Source of the DNA: Nocardia neocaledoniensis
GTDB taxonomy: Bacteria > Actinomycetota > Actinomycetes > Mycobacteriales > Mycobacteriaceae
NCBI RefSeq assembly: GCF_003182135.1
Contig: NZ_QGTL01000019.1
Location: forward strand, 1-64,000
Length of the DNA: 64,000 bases
Reading direction: 5' to 3'
In this document: one piece after another, positions 17,491 to 25,997 of the stretch
Numbering within the stretch: position 1 is the stretch's first letter
How the letters are laid out: the number at the start of each line of letters is the position of its first letter
The notes under the pieces: generated by a model
What the model saw: the letters and a program-made list of their open reading frames with translations, nothing else
What the model was told of the DNA's origin: nothing
Database searches by the model: none
Made by a program: the position numbers and the translations under genes

Positions 17491-18780
17491 ATGACCGTCG
17501 AGACTCCCGTCGAAGACGACGTCAGCCAGCTCGCCCAACGCGTCGAACGGGCGCGTGGGCGCCTCGCCTATCAATTCGATCCCGCGCTCACCGACGCCCT
17601 GTCGGAAGACGAGCTGCGCGCCGAGCGCGAGCTCGCCGAACGCATCCGGGAACAGGATCGCGAACAGCGCTGGAAACACACCCAGGCCATGGCCCAGGCC
17701 TCGGACCGGGCAAGGCAGACCACCGAAGCGATCGAGAAGGCCGACATGCGAGATCTGCTGCTCGCCAGAAAGGCGATGGCCGCCCAGCGGCGCGAATCGA
17801 GCCCGCACGCGAAGCTGGCTTCGCTGTACCGGCACCGGTCGTGGTCGCTCAAGGCGCTGGCGGGTGTGGTCGGCGCGGGCATGCTGTGGTCGGCGGTCAA
17901 CGTTCAGCAGAACATCGCCCCCGGCGGCCCGACCGATCCGCTGTTCTGGTTCAGCTACCTGCTCGAGGCGATGATCAGTGTCTGCCTGATCATCATCATG
18001 GTCGGCACCAACAAGGTCGCCGAGTGGGGCGTCATCGACAACCGGCGCCAGGTCGCGCTCGCCGAGATCGCGCTGCTGGCCCTCACCGTCACCCTCAACA
18101 CCTATCCCTATGTGCGCGACGGCCGTTGGTACGACGCGGCCGTGCACGCGGTGGCGCCGGTGATGATCGGCGTCGCGCTGCTCATCCACGACGCGGCCAG
18201 CGCCCGCTACGGCCTCGCCATCACCAGGGCCACCAGTCAGATCCGGGACATGCCCGACCCGGCGGAGAACCTGCTCAACCGGCAAGCCGTCGAAGGGGTC
18301 CGGCTCACCTACACCCCGCCGATGACGGGCGCGGCCAGGGCCGAGGCCTTCGCCGCCGATCAGGCGGCGGCCACCGCGCCGGTGACCCGCGAACCCGCGT
18401 GGACGCCCACCGAGCCCGTCGGCAACGGCAAGCCTGCCGAGAAGCGCAAGCGGTTCGGCATCGGCAAGCCCTCGGCGGACAAGGCGAAGAAGTCCGTGGT
18501 GCCCCCGGCCGCGACGCCGGAGCCGGTCACCGAGGCGAGCAAGCCCGCCGAGACGGCCAAGCCCGCCGAGGCGGTGCCCGCGGCTCGCAAGAGCGCGATC
18601 TCCGATATCGAGGCCCGCGTCGAGAAGGCCTTCGCGGAGGCCAACTTCGGCTACGAGGCGATCGAGCCGGTCAGCGTGTACGACACGGGCCAGTTCCGCA
18701 TCGCCGAGAGCCTGGAACAGGAGCTCAACGCCATGCGTGAGGCCCGCCGTCAGGCCCGCAAGGAGCGCGCGGGTTCCTGA
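17491..18780 (+). CDS. DUF2637 membrane protein
   Basis: A 429-residue protein with a charged N-terminal coiled-coil-like region (about 25-100, rich in Glu, Arg and Gln), four hydrophobic segments at about 115-235 (LKALAGVVGAGMLWSAV, FWFSYLLEAMISVCLIIIMV and two more), and a long Lys/Ala/Pro-rich tail. The centre matches DUF2637, a family often carried by actinobacterial plasmids and integrative elements. No transfer genes are nearby. The start is uncertain: ATG codons at 17425 and 17470 are also in frame. ATG 17491 is chosen because the acidic sequence MTVETPVEDDVSQL looks like a natural N-terminus. Confidence 0.7.
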   Translation: MTVETPVEDDVSQLAQRVERARGRLAYQFDPALTDALSEDELRAERELAERIREQDREQRWKHTQAMAQASDRARQTTEAIEKADMRDLLLARKAMAAQRRESSPHAKLASLYRHRSWSLKALAGVVGAGMLWSAVNVQQNIAPGGPTDPLFWFSYLLEAMISVCLIIIMVGTNKVAEWGVIDNRRQVALAEIALLALTVTLNTYPYVRDGRWYDAAVHAVAPVMIGVALLIHDAASARYGLAITRATSQIRDMPDPAENLLNRQAVEGVRLTYTPPMTGAARAEAFAADQAAATAPVTREPAWTPTEPVGNGKPAEKRKRFGIGKPSADKAKKSVVPPAATPEPVTEASKPAETAKPAEAVPAARKSAISDIEARVEKAFAEANFGYEAIEPVSVYDTGQFRIAESLEQELNAMREARRQARKERAGS

Positions 18781-18857
18781 CCCTGTCCAGTGAGAGTTCC
18801 TCGCTGAGCAGCTGATTCGCGCTCGCCGCGACCACGCATGCGGTTATGGTGCAGCGC

Positions 18858-20165
18858 ATGAACGGGCGTTGGGCGGTCTCCGCCGCGGTCGGTGTGCTGT
18901 GCGGATACCTCAGCGGGTACGTCATCGGGCACACGCGAACGAACTACGCCGTCGTCGTCCGCGACGGCCGGGCGAGCTGGTTCGGTTCGGGGCCGGGTGC
19001 CGCGGCGGTGGTCGCCGCGCTCATCGCGGTGGTGGTCGTGGTGGTGCTCGGCCGGTTCCGGGCCCGCTATCTCGTCGCGGTGGCGGCCGGCTTGGCCGGG
19101 CTGGCGATGGTGGTGGCCATCGCGGCCTTGCAATCGGCCGGAACCTGGTCCGAGCCGTGGGTTCTCGGCAGCGTCGGCGCCGGGCTGCTCATCGCGGTCG
19201 CGGTGATCCGGCCGGCCGCGCAGACCTGGTTCGTCGTCGGGTCGGTGATCGCGGTCCTCTACGGCGCCCGCATCGACGAGAGCGTGGCACTGGCCCGCCG
19301 CTACGCCGACTACCTGCCCACCCGGACCGTGCCCGACCTGCCCGAGAGTTGGCCGCTGCTCGTCGCGGCGGTGATCGCCTTGCTCGCCGCGGGTTTCGTG
19401 GTGGGGCGGGATCGGATCGAACCGGTGGCCGGTGGCCGCGCGGTGCTGGTCGGCGCCGGAATCCCGCTGGCGACGGGCGCGCTGATCATGGTGCTCGGTC
19501 AGCTGCCCGGCAATCCGTCGGTGACGGTGGCTGTGCTCGCGGTCGCCGGGACGGTGGCGGTGAGCTGGTGGTTGCCCCGCGCGGACGCGATCTTCGTGCT
19601 CACGATGCTCGCGCTGTCGGCGGCGATCGCGGTGGACCCGTCGATGACCGGCGGCCCGGGCCGGGTCGGCCTGTCGATCCAGGTCGGGGTGCTGGCTCTC
19701 GGCGCGCTGCTCGCGATGGTGGGCCGCAGGGCGTGGTCCGACACCCCGAGCCCGGCGCCCGAGGCCACCGATGCCGGACGGTGGGTGCCGGTGGCCGCGA
19801 TCGGGCTGCTCGGCCTGGTGACGCTCAGCGGGCTGGCGCCGGTGCTGTTCGCCGACGCCACGTTCACCGACGTGGTCTTCGGCTACGTGCTGCCCGCCGC
19901 CATCGGGTTGGCGGTCGGCGCGAGCCTGCCCGCGGGCCCCCTGACGGTCATCGGCGTCTCGGTGTTCCCCGTCGTCGCCCGGTTGTTCGAGAACAGCCGG
20001 GCCGCAGGCGAAGTGGACACCGGATGGACCGCCTATGCTCCCGACACCTACGCCGTCGCGACGGCCACCGAACTGCCCATCATCGCCGCCACCGTGGTGA
20101 TCGCGGGCTGCGCCCTCCTGGCGGCGCGCAGGCGACCCGCGCCCGCCGACACGGACCAGGGCTGA
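18858..20165 (+). CDS. multi-pass membrane protein, unknown
   Basis: A 435-residue hydrophobic protein with about ten predicted membrane helices and only short loops; one external loop near residues 136-165 carries charged residues. I recognise no transporter or enzyme signature. ATG 18858 is preferred over 18846 because TATGGT lies exactly 7 bases upstream, the spacing of a -10 box for a leaderless transcript. The 3' end converges on the TerD-AIM24 gene with an 11-bp gap. Function is not assigned. Confidence 0.7.
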   Translation: MNGRWAVSAAVGVLCGYLSGYVIGHTRTNYAVVVRDGRASWFGSGPGAAAVVAALIAVVVVVVLGRFRARYLVAVAAGLAGLAMVVAIAALQSAGTWSEPWVLGSVGAGLLIAVAVIRPAAQTWFVVGSVIAVLYGARIDESVALARRYADYLPTRTVPDLPESWPLLVAAVIALLAAGFVVGRDRIEPVAGGRAVLVGAGIPLATGALIMVLGQLPGNPSVTVAVLAVAGTVAVSWWLPRADAIFVLTMLALSAAIAVDPSMTGGPGRVGLSIQVGVLALGALLAMVGRRAWSDTPSPAPEATDAGRWVPVAAIGLLGLVTLSGLAPVLFADATFTDVVFGYVLPAAIGLAVGASLPAGPLTVIGVSVFPVVARLFENSRAAGEVDTGWTAYAPDTYAVATATELPIIAATVVIAGCALLAARRRPAPADTDQG

Positions 20166-20176
20166 CAAGCGGGCGC

Positions 20177-21655
20177 TCAGCCGAAGAGGCCGCCGCCGTG
20201 GCCCGCCGACTGGCCGCCGCCGGTACCGCCGATGAGGCCGCCGGGCGGCAGTTCGGAGGGCTGGACGATCACGAAGCCGCGGCCGGAGAACGCGAGGGTG
20301 CTCGCCTCGCCGGTGCTGCGGCCCATCAGCCTGCCGAGACCGAAGGAATCGTTGCGCTTGATCCCGGTCTGCAGGCTCGACGACCACGCGACCGCGGCGT
20401 TCGGGTCCGCGTAGGTGGCCTGGTCGACGGTGAGGACGACCGGGGTGCCGTGCGTGGTGATGGCGATGCGGCCCTGGCCGGTGAACACGCAGTTGAACAG
20501 GCCGGCGTTGGAGGCGTAGCCCGCCGCGCCCTGGACCCGGCCGATGTCGTAGCGCAGGGTCGAGTCGAAGGCGAGCACGTTGGCGCCGTTGATGGTGAGG
20601 CCGTCGGAACCGTCGAGATCGATGATGTGCACGTCGGCGGCGCTGTTGGCCAGGAACAGGTCACCGCGCCCGCTCACCTTCATCAGCGGCACCCCCTCGC
20701 CGGTCAGATGCTGGCGGATGGCGCGGCCGATGCCGCCCGAGCCGAGCGCCTGGAACTGCAGCTCGCCCTGGTAGGCCACCATCGACCCGGCGCGGGCCAT
20801 CACCTCGCCGTTGAGGCCGACCTTGACCATCTTGCCGCCCTGCTTCTGGATACCGAGGCCGTTGACCTCGGCGTGCGCGGGATTGAACAGGTCGCTGTGC
20901 ACGGGCTGGGCTCCTTGCTGGGAGGCGTACGAGGGTTGCTGCGCGGGTGCCGCCGGCGGGGCGGGCGGAGGGAACTGGCCGGGCTGCTGCCCGAAGGCGG
21001 GTTGGCCGGGCGGCGGCGGGAAACCCGACGCGGACGGCGGGTACTGACCTGGCGGCGGGACGGGTGCCGGGGGGACCTGGCTCGGCGGGAACTGACCGGC
21101 GCCAGGGCCGGGCGCGGGCGGAACCGGCGGCGGGGCGGGCGCGGGCGGCGGCTCGGGTTCGTCGTCGAGGTTCACGCCGAAGGCTGAGGCGATCCCGGCG
21201 AGACCGTCGTCGTAGCCCTGCCCGATCGCGCGGATCTTCCACGCGCCGTTGCGGCGGTAGATCTCCACGCACACCACACCGCTCTCGGTGGTGAGCCCGG
21301 GAATCGTGAAAGTGAGGGTGTCGGAACCGGATCCGATGGTGGCGACCAGCTGGCCGACCGCGGCGAAGGTGGCCGGGCCGCGCCCGTCGAGGCTGGCGGT
21401 GACCACCACCTTGTCGACGTCGGCGGGCAGCGCCGAGGTCTGCACCTGCACCACATCGGGCCCGCCGTTGCCGTGCCGGTAGACCACGCCGGGTCCGGTG
21501 GGCTGGTTGAAGAACACGAAGTCGGCGTCGGAGCGCACCTTGCCCGCGCTGTTCAGCAGCAGCGCGGAGACGTCGACCGAAGCCGAACTCGCCACGGTCA
21601 CGGTGAGCTGATCGCCGGGCGCGGGCCGGTTCTCACCGGGTGCCAGCGCGGTCAC
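20177..21655 (-). CDS. TerD domain - proline-rich linker - AIM24 domain fusion
   Basis: A 492-residue fusion. Residues about 5-170 are a TerD domain (DVSALLLNSAGKVRSDADFVFFNQ, and GVVCVEIYRRNGAWKIRAIGQGYDDGL by its key residues), a calcium-binding fold of the tellurite/stress systems. Residues about 175-270 are a low-complexity Pro/Gly/Gln linker. Residues about 275-485 are an AIM24-type beta-helix domain (VNGLGIQKQGGKMVKVGLNG, SGRGDLFLANSA, GRGFVIVQPSELPPGG). Such fusions are known from actinobacterial Ter gene neighbourhoods. The GTG at 21655 gives a complete TerD domain; the frame stays open upstream only because of GC-rich overlap. This is one of three TerD genes here. Confidence 0.85.
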   Translation of the reverse strand: MTALAPGENRPAPGDQLTVTVASSASVDVSALLLNSAGKVRSDADFVFFNQPTGPGVVYRHGNGGPDVVQVQTSALPADVDKVVVTASLDGRGPATFAAVGQLVATIGSGSDTLTFTIPGLTTESGVVCVEIYRRNGAWKIRAIGQGYDDGLAGIASAFGVNLDDEPEPPPAPAPPPVPPAPGPGAGQFPPSQVPPAPVPPPGQYPPSASGFPPPPGQPAFGQQPGQFPPPAPPAAPAQQPSYASQQGAQPVHSDLFNPAHAEVNGLGIQKQGGKMVKVGLNGEVMARAGSMVAYQGELQFQALGSGGIGRAIRQHLTGEGVPLMKVSGRGDLFLANSAADVHIIDLDGSDGLTINGANVLAFDSTLRYDIGRVQGAAGYASNAGLFNCVFTGQGRIAITTHGTPVVLTVDQATYADPNAAVAWSSSLQTGIKRNDSFGLGRLMGRSTGEASTLAFSGRGFVIVQPSELPPGGLIGGTGGGQSAGHGGGLFG

Positions 21656-21873
21656 GACACAGCACCCGGGGCTCGGGTGGATTGTCCGATTCGCAAGTGA
21701 TCCACGGACTCGATAGTGCCGTGTGCGCGGCCGCCGCGCCAGCGCGGCCCGCCGGGGTCGGCGTGTGCCCGCGTGGCGCGGTTTGCCACGAAATGGCCGG
21801 TGTGAGAACTTGGAAGTGAGCCCGCATCGACGCGCGCTCCCGGACGAGAGGGCCGTACCCGGCGTGCGACAAG

Positions 21874-21891
21874 ACGACCCACGGAGGTCGT
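21874..21891 (+). promoter_or_regulatory. hairpin covering the SMR gene ribosome binding site
   Basis: ACGACC (21874-21879) and GGTCGT (21886-21891) form a perfect 6-bp stem with loop CACGGA. The GGAGGT ribosome site (21883-21888) is split between loop and 3' arm, and the stem ends one base before the ATG. This could limit translation initiation. Confidence 0.5.
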
Positions 21892-21892
21892 G

Positions 21893-22213
21893 ATGTCTGT
21901 GGCGTGGATCGTTCTCGTGGTGTCCGGTGTCCTGGAGGCGGTGTGGGCCACCGCGCTGGGCAAGACCGAGGGTTTCACCCGCTTGACGCCCTCGCTCGTG
22001 TTCGCCGTGGCGCTGCTGGCCAGCATGGCGGGGCTCGCCTACGCGATGCGTTCGCTGCCCGTCGGCACGTCGTACGCGGTGTGGGTCGGGATCGGCGCGG
22101 TGCTCACCGTCGTCTACGCGATGGCGACCGGCGCGGAACCGGTGACCCTCATGAAGGTGCTCTTCCTGGTGATGATCGTCGGCGGCGTGGTCGGCCTGAA
22201 AGCCGTCCACTGA
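21893..22213 (+). CDS. SMR family exporter (SugE/Gdx-like)
   Basis: A 106-residue, four-helix small multidrug resistance protein. The single membrane-embedded glutamate is E15 in VSGVLEAVWATALGKT; this arrangement resembles the SugE/Gdx guanidinium-exporter branch more than EmrE, though the branch call is tentative. Later helices read GTSYAVWVGIGAVLTVV and VTLMKVLFLVMIVGGVVGLK. The ATG at 21893 has GGAGGT four bases upstream; the overlapping GTG at 21890 is too close to it. The ribosome site can be buried in a hairpin. The gene stands alone, whereas paired SMR proteins would have a sibling next door. Confidence 0.88.
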   Translation: MSVAWIVLVVSGVLEAVWATALGKTEGFTRLTPSLVFAVALLASMAGLAYAMRSLPVGTSYAVWVGIGAVLTVVYAMATGAEPVTLMKVLFLVMIVGGVVGLKAVH

Positions 22214-22251
22214 TCCGAGTCGTTACCGCTGCGAACGGCAATACCGCGCAG

Positions 22252-22263
22252 TAGGCTGCGGCC
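22252..22263 (+). promoter_or_regulatory. leaderless -10 box
   Basis: TAGGCT ends 6 bases before the ATG of the amidase gene. A TANNNT box at this distance puts the transcript start at or next to the start codon. No ribosome site is present. Confidence 0.55.
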
Positions 22264-23688
22264 ATGAGCTCCGCCGTCCATGGATTCACCGATGACGCAC
22301 TCGGCACGTCGGACGCGGTGGGACTCGCCGCCGCCCTGCGCGCGGGAGAGGTGAGCAGGGCCGAGGTGATCGCGGCCGCGATCGCGCGGACCGAACGGGT
22401 CGACCCGAGCCTGGACGCGGTGCAGCTGGCCTGTTTCGAGCGCGCGAGCGCGGCGCCGGAGACCGCGGGCGTGTTCGCGGGCGTGCCCGCGTTCGTCAAG
22501 GACAACACCGACATCGCCGGACTGCCAACCTGTCACGGTTCGGCCGCGTTCACCCCGCACCCGGCGACCGCGACGGCCGGGCCCGGCGCGCAGTTCCTGC
22601 ACTCGGGCGTGGTGGTGCTCGGCAAGTCGACGCTGCCGGAGTTCGGGCTCACCGCCAGCACCGAATTCGTCCACCGCGCGCCGACGCGCAATCCGTGGAA
22701 TCCGGAGTACTCGGCCGGCGCGTCCTCGGGCGGGTCGGCGGCGCTGGTCGCCGCGGGCGTGGTGCCGATCGCGCACGCCAACGACGGCGGCGGCTCCATC
22801 CGGATTCCCGCGGCCGCCAACGGTCTGGTCGGGCTCAAGCCCACCCGCAACCGGCTGCTCGACCAGCCCGGCGCCAGGCAGTTGCCGGTGCACCTGGTCG
22901 CCGAGGGTGTGGTGACCAGATCGGTGCGCGACACCGCGCACTACCTGGCCGCGGTCGAGCAGTACCGGCCGAATCCGAAGCTGGCGCCGATCGGGCTGGT
23001 CGAGGGGCCGGGCACGCGCAAGCTGCGGATCGGGCTGATCACCGAGGACGTCCTCGGCAGGCCGGTGCATCCCGACAACGGCGCTGTCCTCGCCTCCGCG
23101 GTCGCGATTCTCGGCGCCCTCGGGCACGAGATCGTGGAGACCCGGCTCGACGTGGATCAGCGGTTCGTGGAGGACTTCAAGCGGTACTGGGCGGTGATGG
23201 CCGGCGCCATGACGCTGTCGTTCCGGCTCAACCACCGCGGCCACTTCGACACGGGCAAGCTCGACCCGTTCACCAAGGGCCTGATCGGGCTGACCACCCG
23301 CAATCCGCTCGGCGCCGCCGCGGCGGCCTGGCGGCTGCGCTCCGGAACCGCCGCCTACGACCGGCATTTCGCCGATGTCGACGTGCTGCTCACCCCGGTG
23401 CTCTCGCACCCGGCGCCGCGCATCGGGGAGCTCGCGCCGGGTCAGCCGTTCGACGCGTTGTTCGCCAAACTGGTCGACTACGTGGGGTTCACGCCGCTGA
23501 ACAATGTCGGCGGCGGTCCCGCGGTGTCGGTGCCGCACGGACTGCTCCCGCACGGGCTGCCCGGCTCGGTCCAGTTCGCAGGCCGTCGCGGCGACGAGCG
23601 GACCCTGCTCGAACTGGCCTACCAGCTGGAGGCGGCGAGCCCGTTCCCGCGCATCGTCGACAGCCCCGCCGCCGAGGGCGCCGCCTGA
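22264..23688 (+). CDS. amidase signature family amidase
   Basis: A 474-residue amide hydrolase. The catalytic triad of the family is complete: K79 in FVKDNTDIAG, the cis-serine in SAGASSGGSAALVAAG near residue 155 and the nucleophile in DGGGSIRIPA near 178. The substrate is not predictable. No signal peptide is present. The gene is probably transcribed without a leader from TAGGCT six bases upstream. Its TGA stop and the stop of the convergent small gene share the palindrome TGATCA. Confidence 0.9.
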   Translation: MSSAVHGFTDDALGTSDAVGLAAALRAGEVSRAEVIAAAIARTERVDPSLDAVQLACFERASAAPETAGVFAGVPAFVKDNTDIAGLPTCHGSAAFTPHPATATAGPGAQFLHSGVVVLGKSTLPEFGLTASTEFVHRAPTRNPWNPEYSAGASSGGSAALVAAGVVPIAHANDGGGSIRIPAAANGLVGLKPTRNRLLDQPGARQLPVHLVAEGVVTRSVRDTAHYLAAVEQYRPNPKLAPIGLVEGPGTRKLRIGLITEDVLGRPVHPDNGAVLASAVAILGALGHEIVETRLDVDQRFVEDFKRYWAVMAGAMTLSFRLNHRGHFDTGKLDPFTKGLIGLTTRNPLGAAAAAWRLRSGTAAYDRHFADVDVLLTPVLSHPAPRIGELAPGQPFDALFAKLVDYVGFTPLNNVGGGPAVSVPHGLLPHGLPGSVQFAGRRGDERTLLELAYQLEAASPFPRIVDSPAAEGAA

Positions 23689-23919
23689 TCAGCTCTGGCG
23701 CACCGCGACATTGATCGGGCGCAGCCGCCCCGGGCTCACGGTGCCCGCCTCGAACGCCCAGTGTTCGCCGTGCCAGCCCGGGAATTCGGCGTGCCAGCGG
23801 CCGATCAGCCGCGGATCCTCGAGCGAGGTGATGACACCGGCCGAGCCGGTGTACTGCAGACGCTCGTACTTGTGCCGGGTGATGGTGTCGACCGTGGCGA
23901 GCGTGGCGAGTGAAGACAT
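23689..23919 (-). CDS. small hypothetical protein
   Basis: A 76-residue protein with aromatic-rich segments (RHKYERLQYTGSAG, WHAEFPGWHGEHWAFEAG) and an expected beta-rich fold. I recognise no family. Evidence for reality is the tight tail-to-tail packing with the amidase gene and a composition unlike a chance frame (balanced, with Trp, His and Tyr). Function unknown. Confidence 0.5.
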   Translation of the reverse strand: MSSLATLATVDTITRHKYERLQYTGSAGVITSLEDPRLIGRWHAEFPGWHGEHWAFEAGTVSPGRLRPINVAVRQS

Positions 23920-24103
23920 GACGATCCTGTCGGGAAACGGGAGGGTGGCTGACGTGACGAGAAGCCCCGGGCCGAGTGGCCCGGATACCGCGGTGGCGCG
24001 TCACCGCTCGATGCCGAGTATGCCGCGCGCTGTGAGAGTACGCGCACACTTTTGAAAATCCTGTACTCCGGATTAACGGGTACCCGTCATCGGACGGTAG
24101 AGG

Positions 24104-24580
24104 TCACCATGACGGCCGGACCCGTCCCGGTGTCACCACCCTGGCGAGGCCGTTCCTGAGCTGCGCGAGCGCGTTCGGGCCGAGCGCGTCCGACCAGCGC
24201 GCGGCGAATTCGGCGAGCGCGGCGTCGGCCGCTCGCGTGCACGCCCAGCCGCGGTCGGTGAGCGTGATCAGCCGGGCGCGCGCGTCCCGCGGATGCGGAT
24301 TGCGGTCGGCATAGCCCTTGGTGACCAGCTCGTCGACGAGTTGGCTCGCCGCTTGCTTGGTGACGCCGAGATGCTCGGCGATCTCGCCGATCGTCGCGCC
24401 GTCGGGTGCCATCCGGACGAAGGCGAAGCCGTGCGCGGGCCGCACATCGGTGAATCCCGCCGCGATCACGCCTGCGTTGACCGCGTCGGTCACCTCGGCG
24501 GCCGCGGCCAGCAGCAGCAGGGGCAGATCGCCGGCGGGCGGGGGGTTCTCGGGCACGGCCGACATTCTGGCACTTGACAT
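24104..24580 (-). CDS. MarR family regulator
   Basis: A 158-residue winged-helix repressor. The recognition region reads ATIGEIAEHLGVTKQAASQLVDELVTKGY, with the wing RLITLTDRG (positions about 60-110). MarR proteins usually sense small aromatic or oxidant ligands and control the adjacent gene, here the divergent cupin. ATG 24580 is preferred: on the minus strand TAGATT ends 7 bases upstream, fitting a leaderless transcript, and no ribosome site serves ATG 24565. A CTTGAC repeat directly abuts this start codon, suggesting autoregulation. Confidence 0.85.
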   Translation of the reverse strand: MSSARMSAVPENPPPAGDLPLLLLAAAAEVTDAVNAGVIAAGFTDVRPAHGFAFVRMAPDGATIGEIAEHLGVTKQAASQLVDELVTKGYADRNPHPRDARARLITLTDRGWACTRAADAALAEFAARWSDALGPNALAQLRNGLARVVTPGRVRPSW

Positions 24581-24621
24581 GTTGGTCAATCTACTTGACT
24601 ATATGGACAAGTTGCTTGACT
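24573..24621. promoter_or_regulatory. three CTTGAC repeats at exact 21-bp steps
   Basis: CTTGAC occurs at 24573, 24594 and 24615, each 21 bp (two helical turns) from the next, with an inverted GTCAA at 24585-24589. The array fills the MarR/cupin divergent gap and overlaps both likely promoters. It is a good candidate operator for the MarR protein. Confidence 0.65.
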
Positions 24622-24637
24622 TTATGAGGAGTCGTTC

Positions 24638-25012
24638 ATGCCCGTCATCCGCGCCGACCAGGCCGAAGTTCACGAGATCCACAACGCCCGCTTCACCTCG
24701 CTCATCCGCCCCGGTCGCGGTAGCGCCGAGCTCTGCGTCTGGCAGACGGAGGTGGCACCCGGCTCCGAGGGCGTGTCGCACCGCATTCTGGGGGAGGAGG
24801 CCTTCGTGCTGCTCTCGGGCGAGGTGACCATGACGATCGACGGCGAGTCGACCCCGATGGCGCCGGGCGACGCGGCGGTCGCGCCCGCGGGTGCGACGAT
24901 CGGGCTGAGCAATGCGACGACCGCGCCCGCGGTCCTGCTCGTGACCGTCCGCGCGGGGTTCGCCGCGGAGTTGCCCGACGGTTCGACTTTCGTCCCGCCC
25001 TGGGCATCCTGA
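24638..25012 (+). CDS. cupin domain protein
   Basis: A 124-residue single-domain cupin. The first cupin motif is degenerate (SHRILGEEAFVLLSGEVTM, with H47 and E53) and the second reads PGDAAVAPAGATIGLSN without the usual histidine, so metal binding may be weak or absent. Many such proteins are small oxygenases, isomerases or sensors; the role here is unknown. AGGAG lies 6 bases before the ATG. It is divergent from a MarR regulator and overlaps its putative operator array, so it is probably the MarR target. Confidence 0.8.
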   Translation: MPVIRADQAEVHEIHNARFTSLIRPGRGSAELCVWQTEVAPGSEGVSHRILGEEAFVLLSGEVTMTIDGESTPMAPGDAAVAPAGATIGLSNATTAPAVLLVTVRAGFAAELPDGSTFVPPWAS

Positions 25013-25043
25013 GCCGTCGACCAGGCTGTTCCGAGCCCAGAAC

Positions 25044-25079
25044 TTGAAAGTTCGGTCGCCCGAACAATATAATTCTGGA
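25044..25079 (+). promoter_or_regulatory. promoter with operator palindrome, metal ABC operon
   Basis: TTGAAA (25044-25049), 18 bases, then TATAAT (25068-25073) form a near-consensus promoter. TATAAT ends 6 bases before the ATG at 25080, so the message is leaderless. Between the boxes, GTTCGG and CCGAAC (25050-25055, 25060-25065) form a palindrome with a 4-base centre, a likely site for a metal-dependent repressor. Confidence 0.75.
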
Positions 25080-25997
25080 ATGAAGGTTGGGTTTCGGGTC
25101 GCCGCCGCGGCTGTACTGAGTGTTCTGGCGGTCGCGCTCACCGCCTGTGGGGGCGTCGCCGCCGAGGACGACGGGAAGAAGGTGGTGCTCACCACCTTCA
25201 CCGTGCTCGCCGACATGGCGCGCAATGTCGCGGGGGAGCATCTGCGGGTCGAGTCGATCACCAAGGCGGGCGCCGAGATCCACGGCTACGAACCGACACC
25301 GGGCGACATCAAGAAGGCCGCCAAGGCCGATCTGATCCTCGACAACGGCCTCAACCTGGAGGCCTGGTTCGCCCAGTTCGTCGCCGATCTCGACGTCCCG
25401 CACGCAGTGGTCAGCGAGGGCGTCGCGCCGATGGACATCAGCGAGGACGCCTACCGCGGCAAGCCCAACCCGCACGCCTGGATGTCGCCGGTGAACGCGC
25501 AGATCTACGTCGACAACATGGTCCGCGCGTTCAGCGACCTCGACCCCGAGCACGCCGAGGCTTACCGCGCCAACGGCGCCGCCTACAAGGCGCAGCTCGG
25601 TGCCGTGCGCGACGACCTGGTCGAGGCGGTGAACACCCTGCCCGCCGACCAGCGGGCCCTGGTGACCTGCGAGGGCGCGTTCTCCTACCTCGCCCGTGAC
25701 GCCGGGCTCACCGAGAAGTACATCTGGCCGGTCAACGCCGAGCAGCAGGCCACCCCGCAGCAGATCGGCGCCACCATCGACTTCGTCCGCCAGCGCGGCG
25801 TGCCCGCGGTGTTCTGCGAGTCGACGGTGTCCGACGCGCCCATGCAGCGCGTGGTCGAGGCCACCGGCGCGCGCTTCGGCGGTGTCCTCTACGTCGACTC
25901 GCTGTCGGAGACTGACGGGCCGGTGCCCACCTACCTCGATCTGATCCGCCACGACGCGACCACCATCGCGACCGCGCTCGCCGGAGCGCCGCGATGA
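25080..25997 (+). CDS. metal ABC transporter substrate-binding lipoprotein
   Basis: A 305-residue ZnuA/SitA/MntA-type (cluster A-I) metal-binding lipoprotein. The signal ends in ALTAC, the lipidated cysteine. Expected ligands are H at IHGYEPTPGD near 70, H in NPHAWMSPVNAQIYVDNM near 136, E in VTCEGAFSYLARD and a late Asp in YVDSLSE. The His, His, Glu, Asp set favours Mn or Fe over Zn, and there is no His-rich loop, but this is inference. ATG 25080 is chosen since TATAAT ends 6 bases before it. The stop overlaps the ATPase start by four bases. Confidence 0.92.
   Translation: MKVGFRVAAAAVLSVLAVALTACGGVAAEDDGKKVVLTTFTVLADMARNVAGEHLRVESITKAGAEIHGYEPTPGDIKKAAKADLILDNGLNLEAWFAQFVADLDVPHAVVSEGVAPMDISEDAYRGKPNPHAWMSPVNAQIYVDNMVRAFSDLDPEHAEAYRANGAAYKAQLGAVRDDLVEAVNTLPADQRALVTCEGAFSYLARDAGLTEKYIWPVNAEQQATPQQIGATIDFVRQRGVPAVFCESTVSDAPMQRVVEATGARFGGVLYVDSLSETDGPVPTYLDLIRHDATTIATALAGAPR

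Noticed and set aside
17491..18780. Integrative conjugative element
   Set aside because: No integrase, excisionase, FtsK-like transfer gene, tRNA target or direct-repeat ends were found around it.
21844..21891. Canonical guanidine-II riboswitch
   Set aside because: The loops contain ACGA and ACGG, but the flanking pairs do not fit the strict stem-ACGR-stem pattern; kept only as a weak finding.
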